Source of the DNA: Halopseudomonas pelagia
GTDB taxonomy: Bacteria; Pseudomonadota; Gammaproteobacteria; Pseudomonadales; Pseudomonadaceae
Assembly: GCF_009497895.1 (NCBI RefSeq)
Contig: NZ_CP033116.1
Location: forward strand, 2,108,001 to 2,172,000
Reading direction: 5' to 3'
Length of the DNA stretch: 64,000 nt
In this document: positions 25,782 to 33,938 of the stretch, in pieces
Position numbering within the stretch: position 1 is the first letter of the stretch
Layout of the letters: each line of letters opens with the position of its first letter
Notes under the pieces: generated by a model
What the model was told of the DNA's origin: nothing
Databases searched by the model: none
What the model saw: only the letters and a program-made list of their open reading frames with translations
Position numbers and translations under genes: made by a program

Positions 25782-27074
25782 ATGAAACACACTAAAACAT
25801 GGATGCGGCGCGGTATGTGCCTGGCTGTCTGTCTCGTGGCCGTGGGGTTGTACGGATGCAAGGCCGAGAGCACCGACCAGGACGTGCCTGCGGAGGAAGA
25901 CGCGGAGAATGTGCCTGAAGCGGACGATTTCCAGCACGCATTTGTCCTGGCTTCTGACGATGCTCCCGTGCTGACCTCCAGCTTTCGGCAGACCATGAAC
26001 TTGCAGAGCTCGGCCAGTGCGTCCTCTTCAAGTGGGTGGACACCTCAGCAGTTTCTGGATGCCTATAACGTGGATTCCGTTGTTACAGCGGGCAACAAGC
26101 CCCGAGGATATGGAATCAAAATAGCCATCATCACGGCCTACCACTACTCGAACCTGCAGAGCGATCTGAATACCTGGGCAAGGAAGTTTTCCATAAATCC
26201 GATTAGCTTGAACATCATCAACCAGGCCGGCACCGTCAGGAATAGCAACTGGGCCATACAAAGTAACATAGCTGTTCAGATGGTCAACGCCGTGAGCCCG
26301 GGGGCGACTGTCTATGTGATTGAAGCCAAATCGAATACTCAGAGTGATATGAGGATCGCCGTACAAACCGCGGTCAATCTAGGTGTAGATATTGTCTCGA
26401 TGCCGTTTGGCGCTCGCGAGTTCTCTGGGGAAAACTCCATGGCTTCCATGTTTGCCAAGACTCAAATCGCGTGGATAGTGGCAGCGGGCACTGGCGCTGG
26501 GCCGACCTTTCCGGGGACCTCTCCAGACGTTGTCGCGGTGGGTAGCACGTCAGCCAGTTTGTCAGCCAGTTCGGTACTCCTGTCTGAGACCGCAGTGGCC
26601 AACTCAGCAGCTGGCATGTCAATTTATCAAAGAATGCCCAGTTACCAGATGATTCCAGCCGTCCAGAATGCCAACACCACGGCTTTTCGGTCCGTCCCGG
26701 ACGTAGCCTTTCACGCTGATTCGGGGCACGGCGCCCAGATTTATGTATCAATACTCGGAGGGTGGTACGTTATAGGCGGCAATGCGGTATCGACGGCATT
26801 CTTCACGGGTGTGGTCGCCATAGCCGATCAAGTCAGGAAAGGCGGTACCAAGCCAATGTTGTCTACCATTCACACCTCGCCCAACCCGCTTCAGCGCAGC
26901 CTCTACGGGCTTATGTCCACAAACGGAGGGCCCACCAATTCCACCGTCCTCAACGACGTCGTGGATGGATACTCCGGCGAGGGATCTTATCCAGCAGGCC
27001 CCGGCTACGATATCGCGACCGGCCTGGGCTCGTTGGATGTGAAGGCATTTGTCGACTACATGTATAACCAGTAG
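25782..27074 (+). CDS. S53 sedolisin-like lipoprotein lacking catalytic residues
   Basis: 430 residues. A lipoprotein signal ends at C26 (VGLYGC), followed by an acidic linker and an S53-type domain from about residue 86 (TPQQFLDAYNV). The fold is clear from VQMVNAVSPGATVYVI, VPDVAFHAD, and the C-terminal calcium-site pattern NDVVDG...AGPGYDIATGLGS. Gapless reading against the sedolisin/kumamolisin motifs as I recall them puts Q160 and A164 in place of the catalytic Glu and Asp, T237 for the oxyanion Asp, and A335 for the nucleophile Ser (GGNAVST instead of GGTSxxx). The ~180-residue propeptide of active members is absent too. It therefore looks like a pseudoprotease anchored in the outer membrane. 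Start chosen at 25782, after ATAAGGATAACA. Confidence 0.85.
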   Translation: MKHTKTWMRRGMCLAVCLVAVGLYGCKAESTDQDVPAEEDAENVPEADDFQHAFVLASDDAPVLTSSFRQTMNLQSSASASSSSGWTPQQFLDAYNVDSVVTAGNKPRGYGIKIAIITAYHYSNLQSDLNTWARKFSINPISLNIINQAGTVRNSNWAIQSNIAVQMVNAVSPGATVYVIEAKSNTQSDMRIAVQTAVNLGVDIVSMPFGAREFSGENSMASMFAKTQIAWIVAAGTGAGPTFPGTSPDVVAVGSTSASLSASSVLLSETAVANSAAGMSIYQRMPSYQMIPAVQNANTTAFRSVPDVAFHADSGHGAQIYVSILGGWYVIGGNAVSTAFFTGVVAIADQVRKGGTKPMLSTIHTSPNPLQRSLYGLMSTNGGPTNSTVLNDVVDGYSGEGSYPAGPGYDIATGLGSLDVKAFVDYMYNQ

Positions 27075-27205
27075 CCTGCGTGCGCTTATAGCTACAGCCA
27101 GCTCGACCCGACCGTCGCCTATCAGGCTTGTTGGCGATGGTCGGGAGGGCGCTGTCTTTCGGCAATGGCATGGCGCACCGAACCTGTGATATTTGGCTCT
27201 GGTCA

Positions 27206-28558
27206 CTAGCGCGGACTAACCACCCCACATGAGCAGTCATATATCACCTGCGCCACCTTTCTCAGCCCTACCGCCAACAATTGGAAGCTAACGGAGCCGA
27301 GCGCAATACGGATTGCCTGCGGCACATGCTCAGAAGTGCAAAAGGGCTCCGCCGAGGACACGGCGATATCGGAGCGCAACAACTCCATCACCACCTGCTC
27401 TGCGCGCACGTCGACCGGAAGATGAACCCACAGGAAGTAAGACGCCGCATAGCCAGAGCATTGCAAGCCTTCCAGTATCTGCCTCGCCAATGCCTGCCGC
27501 TTGGTCGCATCCTCACGCTTCGCTGCCTCCAAACGGGCTAAGATCCCATCTTCTATCCACTCGCACACGATTGCGGTCATCAAGCCTGGCGTGTTCCAGG
27601 TTGTTGCTCTTACGGCGCGTTCTATCTTGGGTACCCATTCTATCGGCGCCACAACATAGCCCACCCGCAGCCCGGTACCTGCGCTTTTGGAGAAGCCTGA
27701 TACGTAGATCGTGGACTCCGGCGCCAAGGTGGCCAACGGCGGCGGGGGGTTAGCCACCAGGAACGCGTAGGCAGCATCTTCGATAATCAGCAGACTGTGC
27801 TCGCGTGCTATGTCCACCAGCCGTTGTCGTTGCGCAAGGCTCATGATCCAGCCAAGCGGGTTGTGCAGTGTCGGCATAACATAGACCGCGCGCACTTTCC
27901 GTTGCCTGCAAAGTAGCGCCAGCGAGTCCAGATCGGGGCCGTGGCCAGAAGAGGGGAGAGGCAACAACTCCAGATGCTGGGCTTCCCCCAGGGCCTTGAA
28001 GCCGGAATAAGCCAGGCTGTCGACTGCCACCACGTCGCCCGGATTGAGCATGGCTATGGCAGTGACGGCCAAGCCATGTTGCGCTCCGTTGACTATTACT
28101 ACCTGATCCGCCGTCGTCCGCAATCCGCGGCGAACCAAGTGCTTGGCAACCGTTGCACGCTCATGTGTTCGACCGGCATGGGGCTGGTAACGCAGCAGCG
28201 CCTCCAGATCACCGCCAGAAGCTATCCGCCGCAACGTGCTGCGTAAAAGCTCCGTTTGCTCAGGCAGCTCGGGGTAATTGAAATTGAGGTCCAGCATGGC
28301 GGGCGCCGTTGAGTGCTGATCGATCCCATGCCCCGGCGGCATGGCAATCTCTCGCACATAGGTGCCCCTTCCTGCCTCGCCACTGACCAATCCAATTGCG
28401 GCCAGCTCGGTATAGATCCGCGACGCAGTTACCAAAGCGATGCCTTCCTTTGCGGCCAGGGCGCGGTGGGTGGGAAGACGCGTGCCAGGGGCCAGCTTGC
28501 CCGCACGAATATCGGCCGCCAGAGAATCGACCAGTGCTTTATAACGGTTGCGAGCCAT
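27206..28558 (-). CDS. MocR-family PLP-dependent regulator
   Basis: About 450 residues: a GntR winged helix (residues ~1-70; LAADIRAGKLAPGTRLPTHRALAAKEGIALVTASRIYTEL) joined to a type I aminotransferase-fold domain (HGLAVTAIAMLNPGDVV, PTLHNPLGW, EDAAYAFLV, and the PLP-binding Lys in VSGFSKSAGTGLRVGYV). MocR proteins use PLP or amino compounds as effectors and often control a divergent neighbour, here the DJ-1-like gene 85 bp away. Starts at 28579 (TTG), 28570 and 28558 are possible; 28558 best fits the family N-terminus. Confidence 0.92.
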   Translation of the reverse strand: MARNRYKALVDSLAADIRAGKLAPGTRLPTHRALAAKEGIALVTASRIYTELAAIGLVSGEAGRGTYVREIAMPPGHGIDQHSTAPAMLDLNFNYPELPEQTELLRSTLRRIASGGDLEALLRYQPHAGRTHERATVAKHLVRRGLRTTADQVVIVNGAQHGLAVTAIAMLNPGDVVAVDSLAYSGFKALGEAQHLELLPLPSSGHGPDLDSLALLCRQRKVRAVYVMPTLHNPLGWIMSLAQRQRLVDIAREHSLLIIEDAAYAFLVANPPPPLATLAPESTIYVSGFSKSAGTGLRVGYVVAPIEWVPKIERAVRATTWNTPGLMTAIVCEWIEDGILARLEAAKREDATKRQALARQILEGLQCSGYAASYFLWVHLPVDVRAEQVVMELLRSDIAVSSAEPFCTSEHVPQAIRIALGSVSFQLLAVGLRKVAQVIYDCSCGVVSPR

Positions 28559-28642
28559 CCCTATTTGCATCCATGACAATTATTTGATTGTTATGGTCTT
28601 CCGGTTGAAGCTCTTTGGCAACGCCTATTCAGGAGCCCTGCC

Positions 28643-29302
28643 ATGCATATCAGTATTCTCACTTTTGAAGGCTTTAACGAACTCGACTCGTTGATTGCTT
28701 TCGGCGTCCTTAATCGTATAAAGCAGCCCGGCTGGCGAGTGACGATAGCGAGCCCTGAGCGGCGCGTAACATCCATGAACGGTCTGGTACTGGAAAGCCA
28801 GGTGTCGTTGCACGAGGCCTGCGAAGCAGACGCTGTGATCATCGGCAGCGGTATCAAGACAAGAGAAATAGCCGCCGACGCCACGCTTATGGCTCAGCTT
28901 CGCCTCGATCCCGATGGGCAGCTATTGGCGGCCCAATGTTCAGGTGCGCTGATACTGGCCAAGCTGGGTCTGTTAAATGGCGTGCCGGCGTGTACCGACC
29001 TGACCACCAAACCCTGGTTACAGGATGCCGACGTTGAGGTGCTGAATCAGCCCTTTTATGCCGCAGGCAACGTTGCGACTGCAGGTGGCTGCTTGGCTTC
29101 GAACTATCTTGCGGCGTGGATTATTGCCCGTTTGATCAGCAAGGAAGCCGCAGCAGATGCGCTGCATTACGTTGCGCCAGTAGGTGAAAAAGAGGAATTT
29201 GTCAGCCACGTGATGGGGTTAGTTGGCGCATATTTCCATGACCAGAGTGCGCAGCCAACGATGGGCGGGGTCGGCACTGAATCTAGGATGCCACAGAAGT
29301 GA
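28643..29302 (+). CDS. DJ-1/PfpI family protein
   Basis: 219 residues of the DJ-1/PfpI class, with the nucleophile elbow LLAAQCSGALILAKLG and the DLTTKPWLQ and VATAGGCLAS segments that mark the ThiJ-like branch. Exact function unknown. It diverges from the MocR regulator, which is its likely controller. Its last 84 bp overlap the end of the LysR gene on the opposite strand, so both proteins share DNA at their C-terminal codons; the protein tail past about residue 190 may be dispensable. Confidence 0.88.
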   Translation: MHISILTFEGFNELDSLIAFGVLNRIKQPGWRVTIASPERRVTSMNGLVLESQVSLHEACEADAVIIGSGIKTREIAADATLMAQLRLDPDGQLLAAQCSGALILAKLGLLNGVPACTDLTTKPWLQDADVEVLNQPFYAAGNVATAGGCLASNYLAAWIIARLISKEAAADALHYVAPVGEKEEFVSHVMGLVGAYFHDQSAQPTMGGVGTESRMPQK

Positions 29303-30112
29303 AACGGTGAACTCGGCCGTGGGCACTGGGAGGGGAAAGCTGAACATCCCTTCCCGCAAACTGGCTGTGTGACGTTGAGGAACGCTGGCTATCAGGTCGG
29401 AACCTCGAGCCAAACCCAGAGCGGTCGAAAAGCCGCCCACGATCGTGGTGATCTTGCGGGTCAACCCTAGCAGGATGAGAGCGTCGTCGATTGGACCGCT
29501 ATCAGCCCCTCTCCGCGACACGAAAATATGCTTGCCGGAAGCATAAAGGGAAGGGGTGATCTCCCCTTGGCTTAACCGGTGACCTAGCCTCACCGCGCCG
29601 ACGTAGTTGTCCCGGAACAGCGCTTTTACCTTCAACTCCGGCGCTGTGGAAGCCTCGATTACTCCAGTTTCCAGGTCGACGCTGCCATCGCGCAGTGACT
29701 GGCTGTCTTTATCTGGCTTCTGCACAAAAAATAACCGGACCCCAGGAGCCTGCTCTGCGATGCGCGCTATCAACTCAGGTCCAAAGCACTCCACAAAGCC
29801 TTCGCTGGTTCGCAGCGTGAAGGTTCTGACCAGGTTGTTAAGGTCGAGTGTTTCTGCAGGACGCAATATTTCCTGGCCATCGCGCACGAGCTGACTGACC
29901 CGGTCGCGCAACTCGAGAGCCCTTGGCGTCGGCACCAGCCCTCGTCCGGCTCTGACCAGCAGGGGGTCGCCCATTGTCTCGCGCAGTCGAGCGAGTGCCC
30001 GGCTCATTGCCGACGGGCTCAAGCGCAAGCGTTTAGCCGCGCGCGCAACACTGCCCTCTGCGAGTACCGCATCAAGGGTGACGAGCAAGTTGAAGTCAGG
30101 GTTTGGCATCAA
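29219..30112 (-). CDS. LysR-family regulator (NodD/NahR-like)
   Basis: 297 residues with helix-turn-helix LDAVLAEGSVARAAKRLRLSPSAMSRALARLRETMGDPLLVRAGRGL, a form typical of the NodD/NahR/LinR branch, and an effector domain with FTLRTSEGFVECFGPELI. It diverges from a cupin-MFS gene pair with about 138 bp between starts, the classic layout for a LysR regulator and its target. Its 3' end overlaps the convergent DJ-1-like gene by 84 bp. Confidence 0.92.
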   Translation of the reverse strand: MMPNPDFNLLVTLDAVLAEGSVARAAKRLRLSPSAMSRALARLRETMGDPLLVRAGRGLVPTPRALELRDRVSQLVRDGQEILRPAETLDLNNLVRTFTLRTSEGFVECFGPELIARIAEQAPGVRLFFVQKPDKDSQSLRDGSVDLETGVIEASTAPELKVKALFRDNYVGAVRLGHRLSQGEITPSLYASGKHIFVSRRGADSGPIDDALILLGLTRKITTIVGGFSTALGLARGSDLIASVPQRHTASLREGMFSFPLPVPTAEFTVSLLWHPRFSADPAHRWLRTLVMEICAN

Positions 30113-30250
30113 CTGATCTTAGCTCAGCTTTCGCCATAAGTGGCGTCAGACGCATCTATAAAGTGCAAATGGTGCGTCTTCCGCCTTATAGCGTTGTTCC
30201 TTACAGTTTTGCTCAGCGGCGCATTCGCACCGAATTGAAAGGAAAGCGAC

Positions 30251-30790
30251 ATGAACTCTCTGGAAAAGTCCCTCGAAGCCATCAGCTCAATCTGGGGGCC
30301 GCTCAGTTCCGAGCTGGTTGCAGGCTGTAAACAGCAACTGGAAACCCTCTTACAAACACCGATTTCAGAGCAATGGTTGGCGACGCTATGCCTGGAACAG
30401 TTGGCTCAAAAAGAACTGTACCGGGATCCCGCTAATGGATTCGTGCTGTTGGCGCACTCTGAACCCCAGGAGCTATACCGAGCCCCCCACGACCACGGCC
30501 AAGGCTGGGTCATTTATGCCATTCAGCAAGGGGAAATCGAGATGGGCACTTATGCCCGGATCGAGCGGGCTGACGGAAAGGTTGAACTGGTCAAACGGGA
30601 TACCACCGTTCTTGGTGCCGGCATGGCTCAGGTGTATCTGCCAGGTGACATACATGACACCCGCTGCGTTTCAGGTCCCGCATTGCTATTCCGATTCACC
30701 GAGCGAGATCTGAAAAAAGAGGCTAAAGCCGGCACCTTGACCAGGTATGTATGGGGCGACGGCATCTGGACCCTTGAGCCCCAGCAGTGA
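30251..30790 (+). CDS. Cupin-like (double-stranded beta-helix) protein
   Basis: 179 residues resembling predicted metal-dependent enzymes of the cysteine-dioxygenase/cupin fold: APHDHGQGWVIYAIQQGEIEMGTY supplies a His-rich metal motif with Glu, and QVYLPGDIHDTRCVSG a second His. The substrate is unknown. It begins after GAAAGGAAAGCGAC, diverges from the LysR gene, and its stop overlaps the GTG start of the MFS exporter gene by three bases, so the two are translationally coupled. Confidence 0.8.
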   Translation: MNSLEKSLEAISSIWGPLSSELVAGCKQQLETLLQTPISEQWLATLCLEQLAQKELYRDPANGFVLLAHSEPQELYRAPHDHGQGWVIYAIQQGEIEMGTYARIERADGKVELVKRDTTVLGAGMAQVYLPGDIHDTRCVSGPALLFRFTERDLKKEAKAGTLTRYVWGDGIWTLEPQQ

Positions 30791-32127
30791 AAAGCGTCGT
30801 GCCTGAGCGAGGGCGGACGCTAGCGATCACTTGCGTGCTCACCGCCATGGTAATGGTGGTACTGAACACAGCTATTGCAAACGTCGCATTGCCCGCGATT
30901 GCAGTCTCGTTAGACGTATCTCCCGCTATGTCCGTCCGGGTAATCACTGCATACCAGATGGCATTGTTGATGGCGTTGCTGCCTTGCGCGGCCCTAGGCG
31001 AAAGACTGGGCTACCGTAGGGTATTTGCCCTGGGCGTCATGTTGTTCACGGCGGCTACAGTTTTGTGTTCCCTGGCGCCATCACTGCCTTGGCTGCTTGC
31101 TGCACGATTCATGCAAGGGCTTGGCGGCGCGGCAGTCATGGCACTTGGTGTTGCGCTGCTTCGCAGTGCCGTAGCTCCTGACCAACTCGGTGCGGCTATT
31201 GGCTGGAATGCCATGGCAGTGGCACTGTCTTCTGCTGCCGGTCCGGCTATCGGCGCATTGGTTCTATCGGCAACAACCTGGCCCTGGTTGTTTGCTCTGC
31301 AACTCCCTCTGGGTTTGTTCGTACTGCTCATTACACGCTCGCTTCACGATAATTATGGGACTGCCAGCAGCGTTGATTTATTGAGCATGGCGTTGAACGT
31401 CGGGATGTTCGGCACCTTGGTTTTTGCCGTCGATGTGTTTATCGACAGACCGATACTGGCAGGGGCCCTGTTAGCCGTATCGGGCTTACAACTGGTTGCA
31501 CTGGTAAAGCGTGAAATGCCAAAAAAGGCGCCGCTGATCCCCATCGACCTCCTGGGATCCCGATCATTCAGCCTTTCCGTATTGGCGTCTGTGTTTTGTT
31601 TTGCGGGCCAGACAGCCGCTATTGTCGCCTTGCCGTTTTACTTACAACGCAACCTTGAGCAAAGCGCCTTGATGACCGGCCTCTATATGGTCCCATGGCC
31701 CTTGTCTGTTGCTATCGCAGCACCATTGTCACGCCGCCTTGCAGACAAATATTCGACAGGTTTGATCTGCTTTTCAGGCGGTTTGCTGCTCGCTGTGGGC
31801 CTGGGAGCAACATCGTTGTGGCCGCTCGAGGAAGCCGTCTATCTCCTTATACCGTTCACAATGCTGTGTGGGTTAGGTTTCAGCCTTTTTAATGCCGCAA
31901 ATAATCGCAATCTGTTTCTCTCGGCATCCATCGAACGCAGCGGGGCGGCAGGAGGTATGCAAGGCACCGCTCGATTGCTTGGGCAGACTGCAGGGGCGGT
32001 GATTATGACGGTGATTTTTACTTTCGGTGAAATTGCAACGACACCTCGGATTGGGTTCGGGCTTGGCGCCGCTCTGACGTTATTCGCAGCGTTGCTGAGT
32101 ACCTTGCAAATCAAGAGGGTGGCATGA
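30787..32127 (+). CDS. MFS drug/metabolite exporter (DHA2-like)
   Basis: 446 residues, 12-14 membrane helices. The N-terminal half has the DHA2-type pattern (MVVLNTAIANVALPAIAVSL motif D1-like, LGERLGYRRVFALGV motif A, ARFMQGLGGAAVMALG). It should export a small organic compound using the proton gradient. The GTG start overlaps the cupin gene's stop, and the LysR gene upstream is the likely regulator. The enzyme plus exporter pairing suggests detoxification of one compound. Confidence 0.9.
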   Translation: MKSVVPERGRTLAITCVLTAMVMVVLNTAIANVALPAIAVSLDVSPAMSVRVITAYQMALLMALLPCAALGERLGYRRVFALGVMLFTAATVLCSLAPSLPWLLAARFMQGLGGAAVMALGVALLRSAVAPDQLGAAIGWNAMAVALSSAAGPAIGALVLSATTWPWLFALQLPLGLFVLLITRSLHDNYGTASSVDLLSMALNVGMFGTLVFAVDVFIDRPILAGALLAVSGLQLVALVKREMPKKAPLIPIDLLGSRSFSLSVLASVFCFAGQTAAIVALPFYLQRNLEQSALMTGLYMVPWPLSVAIAAPLSRRLADKYSTGLICFSGGLLLAVGLGATSLWPLEEAVYLLIPFTMLCGLGFSLFNAANNRNLFLSASIERSGAAGGMQGTARLLGQTAGAVIMTVIFTFGEIATTPRIGFGLGAALTLFAALLSTLQIKRVA

Positions 32128-32286
32128 CCCAGGCCAAGACCTCAGGGCATATGTTTTGCTCACTCTGGCGCACCGTTCCCTGCGTTGGTGGCCATCAGAC
32201 CAAAGACCTGATTTCGTTTGTGGTTTTTGCCCACCGGAAGGTTTACCTTTGAGGGAAGGCATTACGCCACTCTCAGGAGCCCATGG

Positions 32287-32523
32287 ATGGCGCGTAAACG
32301 TACCTCAACATTCGAAGATCTGGTAACCCTCCTTTCAAGACTGCCCTGGTGGGCAAGTTTGCTGATTGGCGTTATTAGTTGGCTGATCCTGCGCCCCGTT
32401 GCTACTAGCCCTATGGCCACTCCCGCAGGCGCAACGCTCGACGACCTTTCCGGAATAATGCTCAGCCAGGCCTGGCGCGTCTTCGCGATGTTTGGCCAAT
32501 ACCTAATTCTGAATCGCCCCTAG
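32287..32523 (+). pseudogene. 5' stump of a membrane-anchored Mrr-like restriction endonuclease
   Basis: The first ~75 residues (MARKRTSTFEDLVTLL, LPWWASLLIGVISWLIL, WRVFAMFGQYL) match, as I recall, the N-terminus of Pseudomonas restriction endonuclease-like proteins that carry two membrane helices before an Mrr-type nuclease domain. Only the first helix and the start of the second remain; similarity ends near 32507 and the frame stops at 32521-32523, just before the IS3-family element. The nuclease part is not found on the far side of the IS. The gene is therefore inactive as a nuclease. The family call is from memory and moderately sure. Confidence 0.55.
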
Positions 32524-32549
32524 TTTCGTAGACACCTCCAGGCCTTATA

Positions 32550-32576
32550 TGGAATGCCCCGGGTTACCTGGACACT
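32550..32576 (+). repeat. Left inverted repeat of the IS3-family element
   Basis: TGGAATGCCCCGGGTTACCT followed by GGACACT. It pairs with 33752-33778 over 16 perfect bases and then with gaps. IS3-family ends usually begin TG and end CA, as here. Confidence 0.85.
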
Positions 32577-32608
32577 TCTAGCCTATTATTTGAGCATAGG
32601 AGGAAGTG

Positions 32609-32893
32609 ATGAGTAACCAGCGATATTCACCCGAATTCAAAGACGAAGCGGTCCGGCAGATCGTCGAGAGGGGTTACCCAGTAGCCGAGGTCTCGGAGCG
32701 ACTGGGTGTCTCTGCCCACAGCCTTCACAAATGGGTCAAGGCAATCAAGCCAAGTAAATCCGACGAACAGACCTCAGAGCTCAACGACGCAAAGAAGGAA
32801 ATTCTTAAGCTGCGAGCCCAGCTTCGACGAACTGAGGAGGAGCGAGATATCTTAAAAAAGGCCGCTCGGTACTTCGCAAGCCAACCCGAGTGA
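32609..32893 (+). CDS. IS3-family transposase OrfA
   Basis: 94 residues (from the ATG after AGGAGGAAGTG): a helix-turn-helix (YSPEFKDEAVRQIVERGYPVAEVSERLGVSAHSLHKWVKA) and a leucine zipper-like coil (EILKLRAQLRRTEEERDILKKA) used for dimerisation and end binding. It overlaps OrfB by 4 bases. A slippery run near its end permits fusion to OrfB. Confidence 0.94.
   Translation: MSNQRYSPEFKDEAVRQIVERGYPVAEVSERLGVSAHSLHKWVKAIKPSKSDEQTSELNDAKKEILKLRAQLRRTEEERDILKKAARYFASQPE
32854..32860 (+). promoter_or_regulatory. Programmed -1 frameshift site (A AAA AAG)
   Basis: The heptamer A AAA AAG lies in the OrfA frame at the codons for Leu-Lys-Lys. Slipping back one base enters the OrfB frame, which is open from here on through 33744. 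This is the standard IS3-family way to make the OrfAB transposase. Confidence 0.8.
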
Positions 32894-33744
32894 AGTACCG
32901 ATTTGTTGCTGACCACAGTAGCGAGTTTCCGGTGCGCACCATGTGCAACCTGCTTGATATCTCGCGAAGCGGCTACTACGCATGGCGTTTCCGGCCGTTG
33001 TCCGACAGAGCTGTCGAAGATGCTCGGCTGCTGCCTTTGATACATGCTTCTTACGGTGCCAGCTTTGGCGTCTATGGCTATCGGCGGATATCAATGGACC
33101 TGAAAGAGACTGGTGAGACGTGCGGTAAGCACAGAGTCCATCGCATCATGAAGACCAATAATATCAAAGCGATACACGGTTATAAAAAGCCAAGAGTTGT
33201 GAACGGCCGACCATCGATCCTGGCACCCAATACGCTTAACCGGGAATTCAAGGTGACCACACCAGACACCGCTTGGGTAACCGATATTACTTACATTAGG
33301 ACCTGGCAAGGATGGCTATACCTGGCAGTCGTACTGGATCTGTTCTCACGCAGAGTAGTGGGCTGGTCCATGAAACCGACGCTAGCACGCGAGATCGTTC
33401 TAGACGCTCTCATGATGGCTGTCTGGCGTCGCAAACCCACTAGCCGAGTGCTGGTTCACTCAGATCAGGGGTCTCAATATGGCAGCGACGACTGGAGACG
33501 ATTCTGTCATCACCACAACCTTGAGCCAAGCATGAGTCGACGCGGCAATTGTTGGGACAATGCTGTCGCGGAGTCATTTTTTAGTAGTTTGAAAAAAGAG
33601 CGCATTAAGAAGCGCATCTACAAAACCAGAGACATAGCTCGCGCAGATATCTTTGATTACATCGAAGTGTTTTATAATCGAAATCGGCGCCACAGCCATC
33701 TCGGCGGCTTAAGCCCAGAGGCTTTCGAGGCCGCTTCAGCATGA
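32890..33744 (+). CDS. IS3-family transposase OrfB (DDE integrase domain)
   Basis: 284 residues with an HTH_21 region (YGYRRISMDLKETGE) and an rve integrase core. The DDE triad is visible: Asp in WVTDITYI, Asp in VHSDQGSQYGS and Glu in NAVAESFFSSLK, with the K/R-rich segment after it. The frame is intact, so the element may be active. It can be read alone from a GTG at 32890 (overlapping the OrfA stop) or as an OrfAB fusion through the upstream slippery site. Confidence 0.95.
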   Translation: MKYRFVADHSSEFPVRTMCNLLDISRSGYYAWRFRPLSDRAVEDARLLPLIHASYGASFGVYGYRRISMDLKETGETCGKHRVHRIMKTNNIKAIHGYKKPRVVNGRPSILAPNTLNREFKVTTPDTAWVTDITYIRTWQGWLYLAVVLDLFSRRVVGWSMKPTLAREIVLDALMMAVWRRKPTSRVLVHSDQGSQYGSDDWRRFCHHHNLEPSMSRRGNCWDNAVAESFFSSLKKERIKKRIYKTRDIARADIFDYIEVFYNRNRRHSHLGGLSPEAFEAASA

Positions 33745-33751
33745 GGCTTCA

Positions 33752-33778
33752 ACGTGTCCAAAAACCCGGGGCATTCCA
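33752..33778 (-). repeat. Right inverted repeat of the IS3-family element
   Basis: Read inward on the minus strand it begins TGGAATGCCCCGGGTT, identical to the left end for 16 bases, and continues TTTGGACACGT. Confidence 0.85.
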
Positions 33779-33938
33779 CTGATCCTTGGACTTGGTATGC
33801 CTAGTAGATGCGGATGCTATCACCTGCGCCCTAATTTATGGCGGGCAGTTGCCTGGAATGGGATCAGTTTTCATCTGAACCCAATTACCCGCATGATAAT
33901 TGCCGGGAAACGTAGCCCCCTACGTACGAACAAACTGA

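Larger units (their letters stand above)
32550..33778 (+). mobile_element. IS3-family insertion sequence
   Basis: A complete IS of about 1.23 kb with two overlapping transposase frames. The ends are imperfect inverted repeats: left TGGAATGCCCCGGGTT then CCTGGACACTT, right (reverse complement) TGGAATGCCCCGGGTT then TTTGGACACGTT. No matching 3-4 bp target duplication is visible (left flank ...TTATA, right flank CTGAT...), which suggests the flanks were rearranged after insertion. Confidence 0.92.
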
